A stretch of DNA of 43,036 nucleotides from Microcoleus asticus IPMA8 (lineage in GTDB: Bacteria; Cyanobacteriota; Cyanobacteriia; Cyanobacteriales; Microcoleaceae): the NCBI RefSeq assembly GCF_013179805.1, contig NZ_SRRZ01000062.1, forward strand, positions 1 through 43,036, written 5' to 3'. How positions within the stretch are numbered: the stretch's first letter is position 1; every line of letters starts with the position of its first letter. The notes under the pieces are model-generated. The model had not been told where the DNA came from and ran no database searches. It saw nothing but the letters and a program-made list of their open reading frames with translations. Of this stretch, positions 30,562 through 39,577 are shown one piece after another. A program made the translations under genes and the position numbers.

Positions 30562-32805
30562 ATGAAACTGCAAAAAATTGGATTGTCGGCACTGATCTCA
30601 ATCTTAGCGGGGCTGACTGTAGGCGAGTTTCGGTTTATCCCTAATTCTCAATTTAAAATCATCAATTCTCAGGCCTTGGCTCAAACCCAAGCTCAGCAAG
30701 CCGAAGCAGACCGACTGTTAAAGGAAGGGATTCAGCAGTATGATATTAGTCAATTTCAAGCTGCATTGCAGTCTTGGCAACAGGCACTAATAATTTATCT
30801 AGAAATTAAAGACCGCCAAGGCGAAGGGTGGGCTCTGGGAAGTCTGGGAATTGCTTACGATTCCCTCGGCGACTACGCCAAAGCGATCGAGTACGCTCAG
30901 CATTCGTTGGCGATCGCCCGAGAAATTAAAGACCGCGAAAGCGAAGGGACAGCTCTGGGAAATCTGGGAAATGCTTACCGTAACCTCGGCGACTACGCCA
31001 AAGCCATCGAGTACGCTCAGCAGCAGTTGGCGATCGCCCGAGAAATTAAAGACCGCCAAAGCGAGGGGGCTGCTCTGGGAATTCTGGGAATTGCTTACTT
31101 TTCCCTCGGCGACTACGCCAAAGCTATCGAGTACCAACAGCAGTCGTTGGCGATCGCCCGAGAAATTAAAGACCGCGAAAGCGAGGGGAAAGCTCTCGGA
31201 AGTCTGGGAATTGCTTACCTTTCCCTCGGCGACTACGCCAAAGCGATCGACTACGCTCAGCAGTGGTTGGCGATCGCCCGAGAAATTAAAGACCGCCAAA
31301 GCGAGGAGACGGCTCTCAACAATCTAGGATTCGCTCTCTCCAAATCTGGCAATCTCCCAGCAGCAGAGAAAACCCTACTTGATAGTATTAAAGTTTCGGA
31401 ATCTCTCCGTGCTGGATTAGGCGATGTCAATAAAGTGTCAATCTTTGAAACTCAAACTAACCCCTACCTCACTTTACAAGAAGTCTTCATTGCTCAGAAA
31501 AAAACTAATGACGCTTTAGAAATTGCCGAACGGGGTAGGGCCCGAGCTTTTGTGGAGTTATTGGCATCTCGCCAAGCCCCATCTGCATCTGTCCCAACTA
31601 CTATCAACCCCCCCAATATCCAGCAAATTCAACAAATCGCTAAAGAGCAAAACGCTACCCTCGTCGAGTATTCCATTATTAGGAATGAAGCCCTCTATAT
31701 TTGGGTCATCAAGCCGACTGGTGAAATTACCTTTCGCTGGGTTGACCTCAAATCTCTCGACATCAATCTACCCGAAGCCAGCGAAGAGACAAGAGTATCT
31801 GCAGCTACCGGGAGGAGAGGATTAAACGAGCAAGATACCGCCTTAGCTGAGATGATTCGCGGCACTCGCGATGCTCTCGGTGTATTGGGGGACACTGCCA
31901 ATACACAAACAGCTAATTCCCCTGCTTCTACCACTGCTAATTCTCGGATAATCTACCCCAAATTACAGCAAAGTTATCAACTACTCATTCAACCCATTGC
32001 CGATATTTTACCTACTGACCCGAATGCTCCTGTCATCTTCATTCCCCATCAATCCCTGTTTTTAGTTCCCTTTGTCGCTTTACAAGATCCGACAGGTCAA
32101 TATTTGATTGAAAAACATACCATCCTCACTGCTCCCGCCATTCAAATTTTGCAGTTCACCCGCCACTCACGGCAAAAAAACCGACAACTTTCTCTCCCAA
32201 ATAACCTCGTCGTGGGCAATCCAATTATGCCCAAAATAGGCACCCCGCCGCGCCAATTAGATCCCTTACCGGGCAGCGAACGGGAAGCAATTACAATTGC
32301 CCAACTTCTGAATACTAAACCGATTACAGGCTCTCAAGCGACTAAAGCATCGATTACTCAACAGATGCTAAAAGCCCGGATTATTCATCTGGCAACTCAC
32401 GGATTACTCAATGAAGTGAAGAGCCGAGATTTACCGGGAGCGATCGCCCTAGCTCCATCAGGAAATGATGACGGATTGCTGACTTCGAGCGAAATTTTGG
32501 ATTTAAAATTAAATGCTGAATTAGTGGTATTAAGTGCTTGCAATACTGGCAGAGGAAAACTCACAGGTGATGGCGTGGTTGGGTTGTCTCGTGCTTTAAT
32601 TAGTGCTGGAGTTCCTAGTATTCTGGTTTCACTGTGGTCAGTACCAGATGATTCGACAGCGGAATTAATGGCAGGATTCTATCGCCAGTTACAGCAAAAC
32701 CCGAATAAAGCTCAAGCTTTGCGGCAAGCAATGCTGATTACAATGAAGATGCACCCAAATCCTCAAGATTGGGGGGCGTTTACGCTGATTGGCGAAGCAG
32801 AATAA
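30562..32805 (+). CDS. Secreted TPR-CHAT (caspase-like) protein
   Basis: I choose the ATG at 30562 (747 aa) because it opens a signal peptide (M-K-L-Q-K-I-G-L-S-A-L-I-S-I-L-A-G-L-T) with cleavage near A-L-A/Q-T (residues about 41-44). The frame upstream, open from 30199, runs through the duplicated regulator DNA. Residues about 75-255 carry kinesin-light-chain-type TPR repeats of exactly 40 residues. The C-terminal domain is CHAT: I-I-H-L-A-T-H613-G and L-V-V-L-S-A-C660-N-T-G give the His-Cys dyad of a caspase/separase-like protease. By family, CHAT proteases activate on a signal and cleave unknown partners; the export signal makes an extracytoplasmic role possible. It is convergent with the Crp-type gene (18 bases between stops). 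Confidence 0.88.
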   Translation: MKLQKIGLSALISILAGLTVGEFRFIPNSQFKIINSQALAQTQAQQAEADRLLKEGIQQYDISQFQAALQSWQQALIIYLEIKDRQGEGWALGSLGIAYDSLGDYAKAIEYAQHSLAIAREIKDRESEGTALGNLGNAYRNLGDYAKAIEYAQQQLAIAREIKDRQSEGAALGILGIAYFSLGDYAKAIEYQQQSLAIAREIKDRESEGKALGSLGIAYLSLGDYAKAIDYAQQWLAIAREIKDRQSEETALNNLGFALSKSGNLPAAEKTLLDSIKVSESLRAGLGDVNKVSIFETQTNPYLTLQEVFIAQKKTNDALEIAERGRARAFVELLASRQAPSASVPTTINPPNIQQIQQIAKEQNATLVEYSIIRNEALYIWVIKPTGEITFRWVDLKSLDINLPEASEETRVSAATGRRGLNEQDTALAEMIRGTRDALGVLGDTANTQTANSPASTTANSRIIYPKLQQSYQLLIQPIADILPTDPNAPVIFIPHQSLFLVPFVALQDPTGQYLIEKHTILTAPAIQILQFTRHSRQKNRQLSLPNNLVVGNPIMPKIGTPPRQLDPLPGSEREAITIAQLLNTKPITGSQATKASITQQMLKARIIHLATHGLLNEVKSRDLPGAIALAPSGNDDGLLTSSEILDLKLNAELVVLSACNTGRGKLTGDGVVGLSRALISAGVPSILVSLWSVPDDSTAELMAGFYRQLQQNPNKAQALRQAMLITMKMHPNPQDWGAFTLIGEAE
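30781..31320 (+). repeat. 120-bp TPR repeats in the CHAT gene
   Basis: The unit of exactly 120 bases (for example G-D-Y-A-K-A-I-E-Y-A-Q-Q and R-E-I-K-D-R) repeats about four and a half times with few differences. Its near identity at DNA level indicates recent expansion or gene conversion, and repeat-number variation between strains is likely. Confidence 0.85.
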
Positions 32806-32823
32806 GATTTTTTTCTGCGCTTG

Positions 32824-33477
32824 CTACACTGCTTGAGGGTTGCAGCCAAACAAATCAGACGATGTGGCAAAAACATCTTTGTTAAGTATTAAATGCCGAT
32901 CGGCATCTCGACTGATTAACCCTTGCTGCTGCAATTTTCCCAGCATTCGAGTTACTGTTACTCGCGTCGTGCAAATCGCATTAGCAATATCTTGATGTGT
33001 CAAGCGGATAGTCAAGCGAGTGCCTTCAACTACAGGCTGACCGAAGTCCTGTTGCAATAATAGCAGTAGCTGATACAAACGGTCATCTACTCGCCGCTGT
33101 CCGGCGATCGCTAAAATTGCTTCCATTTGCCGCAGCCGCCGTACCATTTGAGGCAGCAACTCGTGAGACAATTGAGGAGAAGCTTCGATTTCCACCATAG
33201 AATACCACATCAAATAAACATCTGATGTCGCCGTAGCTCGGTAAGTCTGCAAGTTTGTCAACCACAAACCGAAGCACATCGAAGGCCCAACCCAACCCAA
33301 AAGTCCTTCTTCTCCAGTTGGATAAAGGGTACTCAGTTGTACTAAACCTTGACAAACTCGCCATATACCTTGCGACATCATAGGAATGGTTTCGCCCTTG
33401 GCATAAAAATGCAAGTTCCGAGTCGCTCCGCTGTCATGCTGGATTTCCGCTAAAAGTGCTTTGGATGTTGGTGGCAT
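32824..33477 (-). CDS. Crp/Fnr-family transcription regulator
   Basis: 217 residues: an N-terminal cyclic-nucleotide-binding-type beta roll (about 20-105), a dimerisation helix (about 110-140), and the Crp-type winged helix near the C terminus, L-T-H-Q-D-I-A-N-A-I-C-T-T-R-V-T-V-T-R (about 160-178), with the recognition helix T-R-V-T-V-T-R. The gene's 3' third has a degraded second copy at 30213-30534. It resembles the NtcA/CnaT-type regulators of cyanobacteria; the ligand cannot be read from sequence. The start ATG at 33477 fits the family length. It is convergent with the CHAT gene. Confidence 0.88.
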   Translation of the reverse strand: MPPTSKALLAEIQHDSGATRNLHFYAKGETIPMMSQGIWRVCQGLVQLSTLYPTGEEGLLGWVGPSMCFGLWLTNLQTYRATATSDVYLMWYSMVEIEASPQLSHELLPQMVRRLRQMEAILAIAGQRRVDDRLYQLLLLLQQDFGQPVVEGTRLTIRLTHQDIANAICTTRVTVTRMLGKLQQQGLISRDADRHLILNKDVFATSSDLFGCNPQAV

Positions 33478-33874
33478 ATCCCTTATTTCCAGCTAAAAAA
33501 CATTGGTCTGAAACCTACATTGCTCACTCTAGCCGACAAAGGTAAAGGTTTGGTAATCGTCTGGTTAGCGGCAAGATAAGCTTTAATCATTAGTTGTTAG
33601 TTGTTATAAAATGATTGAGGAAAAGCTGACTTGTGTATAAAAAATTGCACTCGTTATTCGGGGCAGATTAAATAAATATTTAAATTAAAAAAGTCCGCAG
33701 AATATTAGTTAAGAAATAGTCAGTTGAACGAGGTTAAAGAGAAAACAGAGGCGAGTTCTGAAGTTCGATCGCACTTCCAGGCCCGCCGAGTCAACTGCTG
33801 CTATCTGCTGCCACAATTTTCAAGAACTTCTAAAATAGTTCAAGAAGGTATCAAAAGACAAAGCAAGGTTTTTC
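33478..33874. other. Gene-free stretch before hslO
   Basis: An open frame (33724-34113) overlaps hslO in another frame and has no family features. The stretch contains TTAGTTGTTAGTTGTTA near 33593 and presumably the divergent promoters of the Crp-type gene and hslO. Nothing else is seen. Confidence 0.4.
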
Positions 33875-34774
33875 ATGGCCGATCAATTAATTCGCGCTAC
33901 AGCCGCAGAAGGCGGAATTCGCGCTGTAGGCGTCATTTCCACCCGCCTCACCGAAGAAGCAAGACGGAGGCACAAGCTCTCCTACGTGGCTACAGCCGCC
34001 CTCGGCCGCACGATGTCGGCGGGGCTGTTACTCGCCTCCAGCATGAAGCGACCCGAATCGAGAGTCAATATTCGCATCAAAGGAGATGGGCCGCTGGGCG
34101 GACTTCTGATTGATGCGGGACTGGATGGAACGGTTCGAGGTTATGTGGACAATCCCGGAGTGGAATTGCCGCCCAATGCTAAAGGCAAACTCGATGTCGG
34201 CGGGGCAATAGGTGACGGTTATTTGTACGTGGTGCGGGACGTTGGATACGGCTTCCCTTACTCAAGTACGGTAGAATTGGTTTCCGGCGAAATAGGCGAC
34301 GATCTGACTCACTATTTGGCAACCTCGGAGCAGACGCCTTCGGCTCTGGTTTTGGGGGTGTTTGTGGGGGCGGACGGGGTACAAGCGTCTGGGGGTGTGC
34401 TGTTGCAGGTTCTGCCGAAGGCGGCAACGGACGAAAAACTGGTGCAAACTTTAGAATCTAGAGTTGCTGCACTGTCGGGCTTTACGCCGCTGCTGCGATC
34501 GGGCAAAACGCTGCACGAGATTCTTGAAGAGTTATTGGGAGATATGGGCCTGGAAATTTTCCCGGAAACTCAAATGGTGCGCTTTCACTGTGGCTGTTCG
34601 TTCGATCGAGTTTTGGGAGCTTTGAAAATGTTGGGCGAAGCGGAACTGCAAGACATGATTGAAAAAGATGGTGGGGCTGAGGCTACGTGCCATTTCTGCA
34701 ACGAGGTTTACCAAGCTAGCAGCGATCAGCTTGCGGAACTGATTGGCGATTTGCGATCGAACTCCGGTTCTTGA
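33875..34774 (+). CDS. hslO: Redox-regulated chaperone Hsp33
   Basis: 299 residues, typical length. The N-terminal domain has G-V-I-S-T-R-L-T-E-E-A-R-R-R-H and T-A-A-L-G-R-T-M-S-A-G-L-L-L-A. The C-terminal redox switch has C-G-C (about residue 249) and C-H-F-C (about residue 281) as the four zinc-binding Cys. Oxidation of these releases zinc and activates the holdase, which protects cytoplasmic proteins. The start fits: V-F-H follows a G-G motif upstream, and AAGG lies 9 bases before the ATG. Monocistronic, followed by an inverted repeat. Confidence 0.95.
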   Translation: MADQLIRATAAEGGIRAVGVISTRLTEEARRRHKLSYVATAALGRTMSAGLLLASSMKRPESRVNIRIKGDGPLGGLLIDAGLDGTVRGYVDNPGVELPPNAKGKLDVGGAIGDGYLYVVRDVGYGFPYSSTVELVSGEIGDDLTHYLATSEQTPSALVLGVFVGADGVQASGGVLLQVLPKAATDEKLVQTLESRVAALSGFTPLLRSGKTLHEILEELLGDMGLEIFPETQMVRFHCGCSFDRVLGALKMLGEAELQDMIEKDGGAEATCHFCNEVYQASSDQLAELIGDLRSNSGS

Positions 34775-34784
34775 GATAATAATT

Positions 34785-34844
34785 GGTAATTGGCAATCAT
34801 GAGTGCGAGTTAGGGATAAAGGCCTTGACCAATTGCCAATTACC
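34785..34844 (+). repeat. Inverted repeat after hslO
   Basis: Perfect 13-bp arms GGTAATTGGCAAT (34785-34797) and ATTGCCAATTACC (34832-34844) with a 34-base loop. Related TTGGTAATTGG-type sequences are common dispersed repeats; a partial match GGATTACCAATTACC lies at 3949. It may act as a weak terminator of hslO. Confidence 0.5.
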
Positions 34845-35020
34845 CCTTATCAATTACCTAATCACAAAATTTTGATTTTTGCGGTTTGGCGATCGCCTCT
34901 TGTAGTCTTTCGCCTGCACGAGTATTGAAAAGTGATGAATACATTCTATAGAGCAGTCAATAGCAGCGATCGCTGTTTTGAAATAATTAAGACAGGCTGG
35001 TTGTTGTTTGTGGTGAGGAT

Positions 35021-37084
35021 ATGAGTCAAGAGCGCAAAACACCAGGCCGTTGGTCTGCATCAGAATCCTTGGAATCAACAAAGGATTCTTCGTCGCTGGT
35101 GCGGGTACCAGCAAGGAAAAACCGGGCTGAACGACTTAAAGAGCTCCGAGAGTTGGTTACTTCGGGAAAACTGCCGGGAGGGCATTTGGAACTACCGCCG
35201 AATTTGTCTGGGGAAAACTCGCAGCCGCTGGGGGAACCCAATCAGTTGTGGCGGAGGTGGTCGAATAAGTGGCAGTTTTGGCTGGCTGTGAGTTCGATCG
35301 TGTCGGTGGGTATGGGATTTGTGGCACTTGCGTCTTTGCTCAACCTGACCTCGCAGTCGAATTGCTCAAAGATTTTTTGGCCGACGGCTTCTGCTAACGA
35401 TCGCTTTTTTTGCGCTCAAGAAGCAGCAAGCAAGCGGACGGCGGATGATTTGCTGTTAGCGATCGAATTAGTGAATGCTTTGCCACAAGACCATCCGCTG
35501 CGGCCGAGAATTAACGGTCAAATCGATCGGTGGTCAGAGGATATTGTCAGGCTGGGAAATGTTAGTTTCCAAGAAGGAAAGCTGGAGGAGGCGATTGCGA
35601 TCGCTCGCAAGGTTCCTAAAGACGTTCCCGCTTACCCGACGGTGGAAAAGCAGATTGAAAAGTGGCAGTCGATATGGAGCGATGCAGAGAAAATTTACGG
35701 CACAGCCCAAGACCACTTGCGTAAGGAAGAGTGGGCGCCGGCTTTCCGCCAAGCTACTTTGCTTTTGGATTTGGGAAATACTTTCTGGGAATCAGCTAAG
35801 TACGAGGAATTGACTCAGCTAATTCAGACGACTCGGGCTGAGGGCAATAAGCTGGTAAAAGCCCGGAATACAGCCTCGGAGGGAGGTCTCGACAATCTGG
35901 TGACGGCGATTAAGCTGGCTGAGGGAATTGGTCAAAACAGTTATTTGTATCAAGCTGCCAATAAGGCGATCGCGGAATTTAGCAAGAAAATTATGGAGAT
36001 CGCCCAAAAACGCTTGCAGGCAGGCGATTGGCAGCAGGCGACCGCGATCGCTAGCAAGATTCCCGACGCTGCAAATTTAAGGGGACAAGTTGAGGATTTT
36101 AACCAGTTGGCGAATGCTACTGCTCAGGCTTCGACTGGCTCTGTTGAGGGTTTCTCAAAGGCGATCGAGATTGCTCAAAATTTGAATTCCGGCCGCCCTT
36201 TGTACAAACAAGCTCAAGATTTAGTCGGTCGCTGGCAGCAAGAAATGGCGGATGTGAAAGTTTTGGATTTGGCAAGCAGGCTGGCGGCGCCGGGAGGGGT
36301 CAAGGATTTGAGGGCTGCGATCGCGCAATTGCAAACAGTCCCGCAATCAAATCCCCGCTCTGAGGAAGCTCGCAGTCAAATTAGCAGCTTGAGCCGTCAA
36401 ATCGAGCTGCTGGAAGACAGTCCGTATTTGCAAAGGGCGAACGATTTGGCGAGTACGGGCGATCCGAATGCTCTGGAAGCGGCCGTTGCTCAAGCTTCTC
36501 GGATCGCTAGAGGTAGGGCGCTTTACGTGGAAGCTCAAACCAAAATTCAAGCTTGGATCGAGAGGAGACAGCGACTTGTTGACCAGCCGTTTTTGGATAG
36601 AGCTCAGCAGCTAGCTGCGGGCGGCAATTTGGCGGGGGCAATTGAGATGGCCCGCCGGATTCGATCGGGACGGGTGCTTTATGAGGAAGCTCGATCGAAC
36701 ATTCGGACTTGGGAGGCTCAATTTCAGGGCGAGCAAGGTTTGCAGAACGCCCGTCAGGCCGCCCGATCGGGGACTGCGGAGGCTCTGCAAACGGCTATTG
36801 CGCTGGCCCTTGAGGTGCCCGAGTCGAGTTCGCTCCGGTGGCAGGCGAGTGAGGCGATTGATGAGTGGAGTCAGCGGATTTTGGCGCTTGGTGTGGAACA
36901 GTCGTCGTCGGATCTGGCTGGGGCGATCGCGACTTTGAAGAAAATTCCCTCGGGGACTCGGGCTTTTGAGCAAGCTCGATCGCAAATCGAAGTTTGGGAG
37001 GAGTCGCTGAATCCTCCTGATGCTGAATCTCCCCCTCCCGAACCCCCGGAAACCGAGCCTCCGAGCAGCCCTGCGAGTCGGTAA
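35021..37084 (+). CDS. Single-pass membrane protein with about nine helical repeats
   Basis: 687 residues. A basic, Ser/Arg-rich cytoplasmic N terminus (about 1-80) precedes one membrane helix (about 86-108, Q-F-W-L-A-V-S-S-I-V-S-V-G-M-G-F). The rest lies outside the membrane and is built from about nine repeats of 45 to 60 residues of the type A-I-E-x-A-R-x-I-x-S-G-R-x-L-Y-x-x-A-R-x-x-I-x-x-W, similar to TPR/SEL1-like solenoids. The repeat core recurs at about residues 185, 325, 378, 430, 490, 540, 590 and 640. It ends in a Pro/Glu-rich tail. I cannot name the family. Such proteins could be periplasmic scaffolds for envelope or division complexes (inference). Confidence 0.8.
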   Translation: MSQERKTPGRWSASESLESTKDSSSLVRVPARKNRAERLKELRELVTSGKLPGGHLELPPNLSGENSQPLGEPNQLWRRWSNKWQFWLAVSSIVSVGMGFVALASLLNLTSQSNCSKIFWPTASANDRFFCAQEAASKRTADDLLLAIELVNALPQDHPLRPRINGQIDRWSEDIVRLGNVSFQEGKLEEAIAIARKVPKDVPAYPTVEKQIEKWQSIWSDAEKIYGTAQDHLRKEEWAPAFRQATLLLDLGNTFWESAKYEELTQLIQTTRAEGNKLVKARNTASEGGLDNLVTAIKLAEGIGQNSYLYQAANKAIAEFSKKIMEIAQKRLQAGDWQQATAIASKIPDAANLRGQVEDFNQLANATAQASTGSVEGFSKAIEIAQNLNSGRPLYKQAQDLVGRWQQEMADVKVLDLASRLAAPGGVKDLRAAIAQLQTVPQSNPRSEEARSQISSLSRQIELLEDSPYLQRANDLASTGDPNALEAAVAQASRIARGRALYVEAQTKIQAWIERRQRLVDQPFLDRAQQLAAGGNLAGAIEMARRIRSGRVLYEEARSNIRTWEAQFQGEQGLQNARQAARSGTAEALQTAIALALEVPESSSLRWQASEAIDEWSQRILALGVEQSSSDLAGAIATLKKIPSGTRAFEQARSQIEVWEESLNPPDAESPPPEPPETEPPSSPASR

Positions 37085-37143
37085 ATTTGAGGGTGAGAAG
37101 CTGCTAACTAATATCTTTAGTGATCTGTATTAGGGAACCAAAA

Positions 37144-37554
37144 ATGAAAACGCCCAAGCAAGTGATCCAAGACTGGGTTTCTGCTTATAACGCTCGTGAC
37201 CCTCACGCCCTGATCGAGCTTTATCACGACGATGCAGAGAACCATCAAGTTGCTTTTGGCGCTCCTCTAAATGGGCGTGAGGCATTGCTTGAGAGTTTTG
37301 TTAGCTTCTTCCAAGCCTTTCCAGACAATTACACGCACGTTGAGAATTTGTTTGAGGATGGCGAGTGGGCGATCGTCGAGTGGAGTGGTGGCGGCACCTT
37401 TCTAGGTGAGTTTGGTGGCAACCTACCAACTGGCAAAAGTTTTACGCTGCAAGGCTGTGGCTTCTTTCATGTTGTTGGTGGCAAAATACATTTTCAACGC
37501 GGTTACATAGACAAGCACACTTGGTTCATGCAGCTTGGGCTACCGATATCATAA
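37144..37554 (+). CDS. SnoaL-like (NTF2-fold) protein
   Basis: 136 residues from the ATG at 37144 (the in-frame start at 37120 adds eight unlikely residues). Pattern of a SnoaL-like polyketide cyclase domain: an N-terminal helix with V-I-Q-D-W-V-S-A-Y-N-A-R-D-P-H-A-L-I-E-L-Y-H-D-D, then E-W-A-I-V-E-W-S-G-G-G-T-F, and T-L-Q-G-C-G-F-F-H-V-V-G-G-K-I as a beta-rich core. Such proteins act as isomerases or hydrolases on small molecules, or have lost activity. The substrate is unknown. It lies 59 bases after the repeat-rich membrane protein gene on the same strand. Confidence 0.85.
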   Translation: MKTPKQVIQDWVSAYNARDPHALIELYHDDAENHQVAFGAPLNGREALLESFVSFFQAFPDNYTHVENLFEDGEWAIVEWSGGGTFLGEFGGNLPTGKSFTLQGCGFFHVVGGKIHFQRGYIDKHTWFMQLGLPIS

Positions 37555-37690
37555 GCTTCCAGTTGTGCAACTGTACAATTATTCCCATCAAGTCTTTGCT
37601 GGCTAAAACCTGCGTTGCAGCTAGATAGTACCGAAAAACGGTGCTTTTTCCCGATGCTTGCAATCCCATTAAAATGACTAATTCCAGAGC

Positions 37691-38164
37691 CTAAACATCC
37701 GCCGGATTTAGGTGCATCATTGCCCAAGTGGTGTAAGTGCCGATCGGACTCCAAAGTATGTAAGGCAGCAATAACAGGGCTGCGGGTTCCGAAACTTGCA
37801 ACACAATTAAAGCTAGTATTACGCTTAAAATAGCGCCCGTTCCGCCGATTATTGTGCCGACTTTTAGGCTACGCAATTTGCACATAACGGGCGTGTAAGA
37901 AATAGTCACTATTTCTAAAAGCAGGTACAAACCCATTCTCAGCCAAGTCTCCTGAGTTCCGGGTTCTTTTTCCCAAACAATTACTGCTGACCAAGCGGCA
38001 CAAATAAAAATTACTGTCCAAATTAGGGGAATTGCTTTTTCAAATACTAGCCATCTCGGACGCTGCAAGCGGTTGAACCATTGGATGTCGCTGGGCGCGA
38101 TTATGTTAGCGGCTAAAGCTACTACAAAGGCGACGCCTCCGATTACCATCCAGGATTTAATCAT
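37691..38164 (-). CDS. TspO/MBR family membrane protein
   Basis: 157 residues, about five membrane helices. The first loop has W-F-N-R-L-Q-R-P-R-W, and the last helix has L-L-L-P-Y-I-L-W-S-P-I-G-T-Y-T-T-W-A-M-M-H-L-N, a pattern of TspO/MBR family proteins that bind tetrapyrroles. The first helix (A-F-V-V-A-L-A-A-N-I-I) is an N-terminal anchor. Sequence identity to canonical TspO is low, so the ligand is uncertain. It is convergent with the SnoaL-like gene, 136 bases apart. Confidence 0.72.
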   Translation of the reverse strand: MIKSWMVIGGVAFVVALAANIIAPSDIQWFNRLQRPRWLVFEKAIPLIWTVIFICAAWSAVIVWEKEPGTQETWLRMGLYLLLEIVTISYTPVMCKLRSLKVGTIIGGTGAILSVILALIVLQVSEPAALLLLPYILWSPIGTYTTWAMMHLNPADV

Positions 38165-38631
38165 TTCTTTACCTTGGGCGAGGTTGACAGGTTCAATTCA
38201 GCAGATATTATCTCTAATTTGGGCGATCGCGCAATCTGTCCCTAGTTATATTAGGTTGGGATCAGTCGCGAAACCCAACATCAGTTGAAAAGTAATTTAG
38301 ACTTCTGGGAAAAGTTAATTTATTCTCTTCAGTTCCCCTTCATAATATAAAAAATGTGACCGAAAGCATCCAGGATACAAGCCCCCGGATTCATTCCTTC
38401 GCAGACTCAGGACGGAGAAATAAAAAACCTGTATCCGATGAAACTTGCCCCCCCAATTTATCTGTGGGGTCAATGCTTCAATTCTTTAATCTAAAATCTA
38501 AAATCTAAAATCTAAAATCGATTGACTCTTGCTCCCTCCCCTTGACAAGGGGAGGGTTCGGGCAGGCTTTTCAGTAATTTTGACCAGTAATTTTGACAAA
38601 AAGTTTCTTAGTCTTTCAAAACAATCGGCTA
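38165..38631. other. Gene-free stretch with AAAATCT array
   Basis: An array of AATCTAAAATCT units at 38488-38520 ends in AAAATCGATTGAC, as at 21507-21550. No RNA gene and no coding potential is seen. It includes the promoter region of the TspO-like gene at its left end. Confidence 0.45.
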
Positions 38632-39213
38632 CTAACCGAGCCGATGATGCTGTTCTAATTCTAAACTAGAGTCATCCTCTTTTTTGGGAACCAAAAGCGT
38701 ATTTTCGCTGCTAGGTTGCAACACGGCTTTAATCACTTGGAGAAAACGGTTAGGCTTTTTAGTTTGACCGTTGAGAGTGCGGCGGTCTTGTACTTTTTTA
38801 GAAAGGTGCCGCATCACAGATAAATCGAGTTCATCTATGAAATGGTCTGCTATACGTTCTCCCATTAAATCAATAGCTTCAGCATACTGCTCGGTCAGGG
38901 TTTCTATCGCATCGTATGCTTCGTCAGCAACTTGACTTGCTACTGTTTTATTTTGGTCGCCTGATGTCTTGGAATTGGTGCGGCGCCGGTCTAAAAGACT
39001 TTGGTAGTCAGCAATGCTCATTCCCAAATTGTAAATATGGTGGTGAGCGTGATCCATCAAATCTACTTCGCTGGGATAGAAGAAACCGCGAGTGCTGTTG
39101 ATGCCGTGCAGTTTGGCCCAACGCCGCAGATTTGTCTCATCTTGCAGTTGGTATCGCTCCAACATTTGAGCTGTGTTCAGCTCTACTTCTGGCGTAACTT
39201 TGAAATCGCTCAT
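38632..39213 (-). CDS. Unknown protein with HTH-like N terminus, 193 aa
   Basis: The N-terminal part (L-N-T-A-Q-M-L-E-R-Y-Q-L-Q-D-E-T-N-L-R-R-W-A-K-L-H-G-I) could form a small helical DNA-binding unit. The rest is helical and rich in Asp, Glu, Arg and Gln, with D-R-R-R-T-N-S-K-T-S-G-D-Q-N-K as a likely linker. The stop codon is at 38632. The family is unknown to me. No signal peptide or membrane segment is visible. It stands alone, with gene-free stretches on both sides. Confidence 0.7.
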   Translation of the reverse strand: MSDFKVTPEVELNTAQMLERYQLQDETNLRRWAKLHGINSTRGFFYPSEVDLMDHAHHHIYNLGMSIADYQSLLDRRRTNSKTSGDQNKTVASQVADEAYDAIETLTEQYAEAIDLMGERIADHFIDELDLSVMRHLSKKVQDRRTLNGQTKKPNRFLQVIKAVLQPSSENTLLVPKKEDDSSLELEQHHRLG

Positions 39214-39577
39214 CGGTAAATCCTCGCTGGTGAGTAAATAAATAAAATTGAAACTTAGAATCTGTGATTTGCGTACAGTCTGAAAATGACGATCGATCCT
39301 TTGACGGCATTCACGGAAGTCTTGCGGGCATTTGCTAGCCGTCGATCGTGCGATCGTTAGATGGAGTCAGAGGATTTCAGGGTACTTTTGGGCTTTGTCT
39401 CGATCGCATCCGGGAGCAAGCACACAGGGTTAATAATATAGCTGATTTAAGGTTTTAACAACCGTTAAAAATAGTAAAGTTTGATTTTTTAGCTGGAATT
39501 TTTAGTAATGTTGAGCTATAATATTCTCAATTACCGTGCAATTAGTAATTTTAGTAGTTGCAAACGAGATTCTTAGT
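39214..39577. other. Gene-free stretch
   Basis: Includes the divergent 5' regions of the 193-residue gene and of the FmdB-like gene. GATCGATCC and GTCGATCGTGCGATCG occur near 39291 and 39343. Nothing else is seen. Confidence 0.35.

Noticed and set aside
30799..31299. Long minus-strand frame opposite the TPR repeats
   Set aside because: Mirror frame created by the repeated, stop-free antisense of the TPR units.
30781..31320. Regularly repeated DNA that might be a CRISPR array
   Set aside because: The 120-bp unit is an in-frame TPR-coding repeat with no spacer-like unique segments.
33724..34113. Arg-rich frame overlapping the start of hslO
   Set aside because: Overlaps a clear Hsp33 gene in another frame and shows only basic low-information composition.
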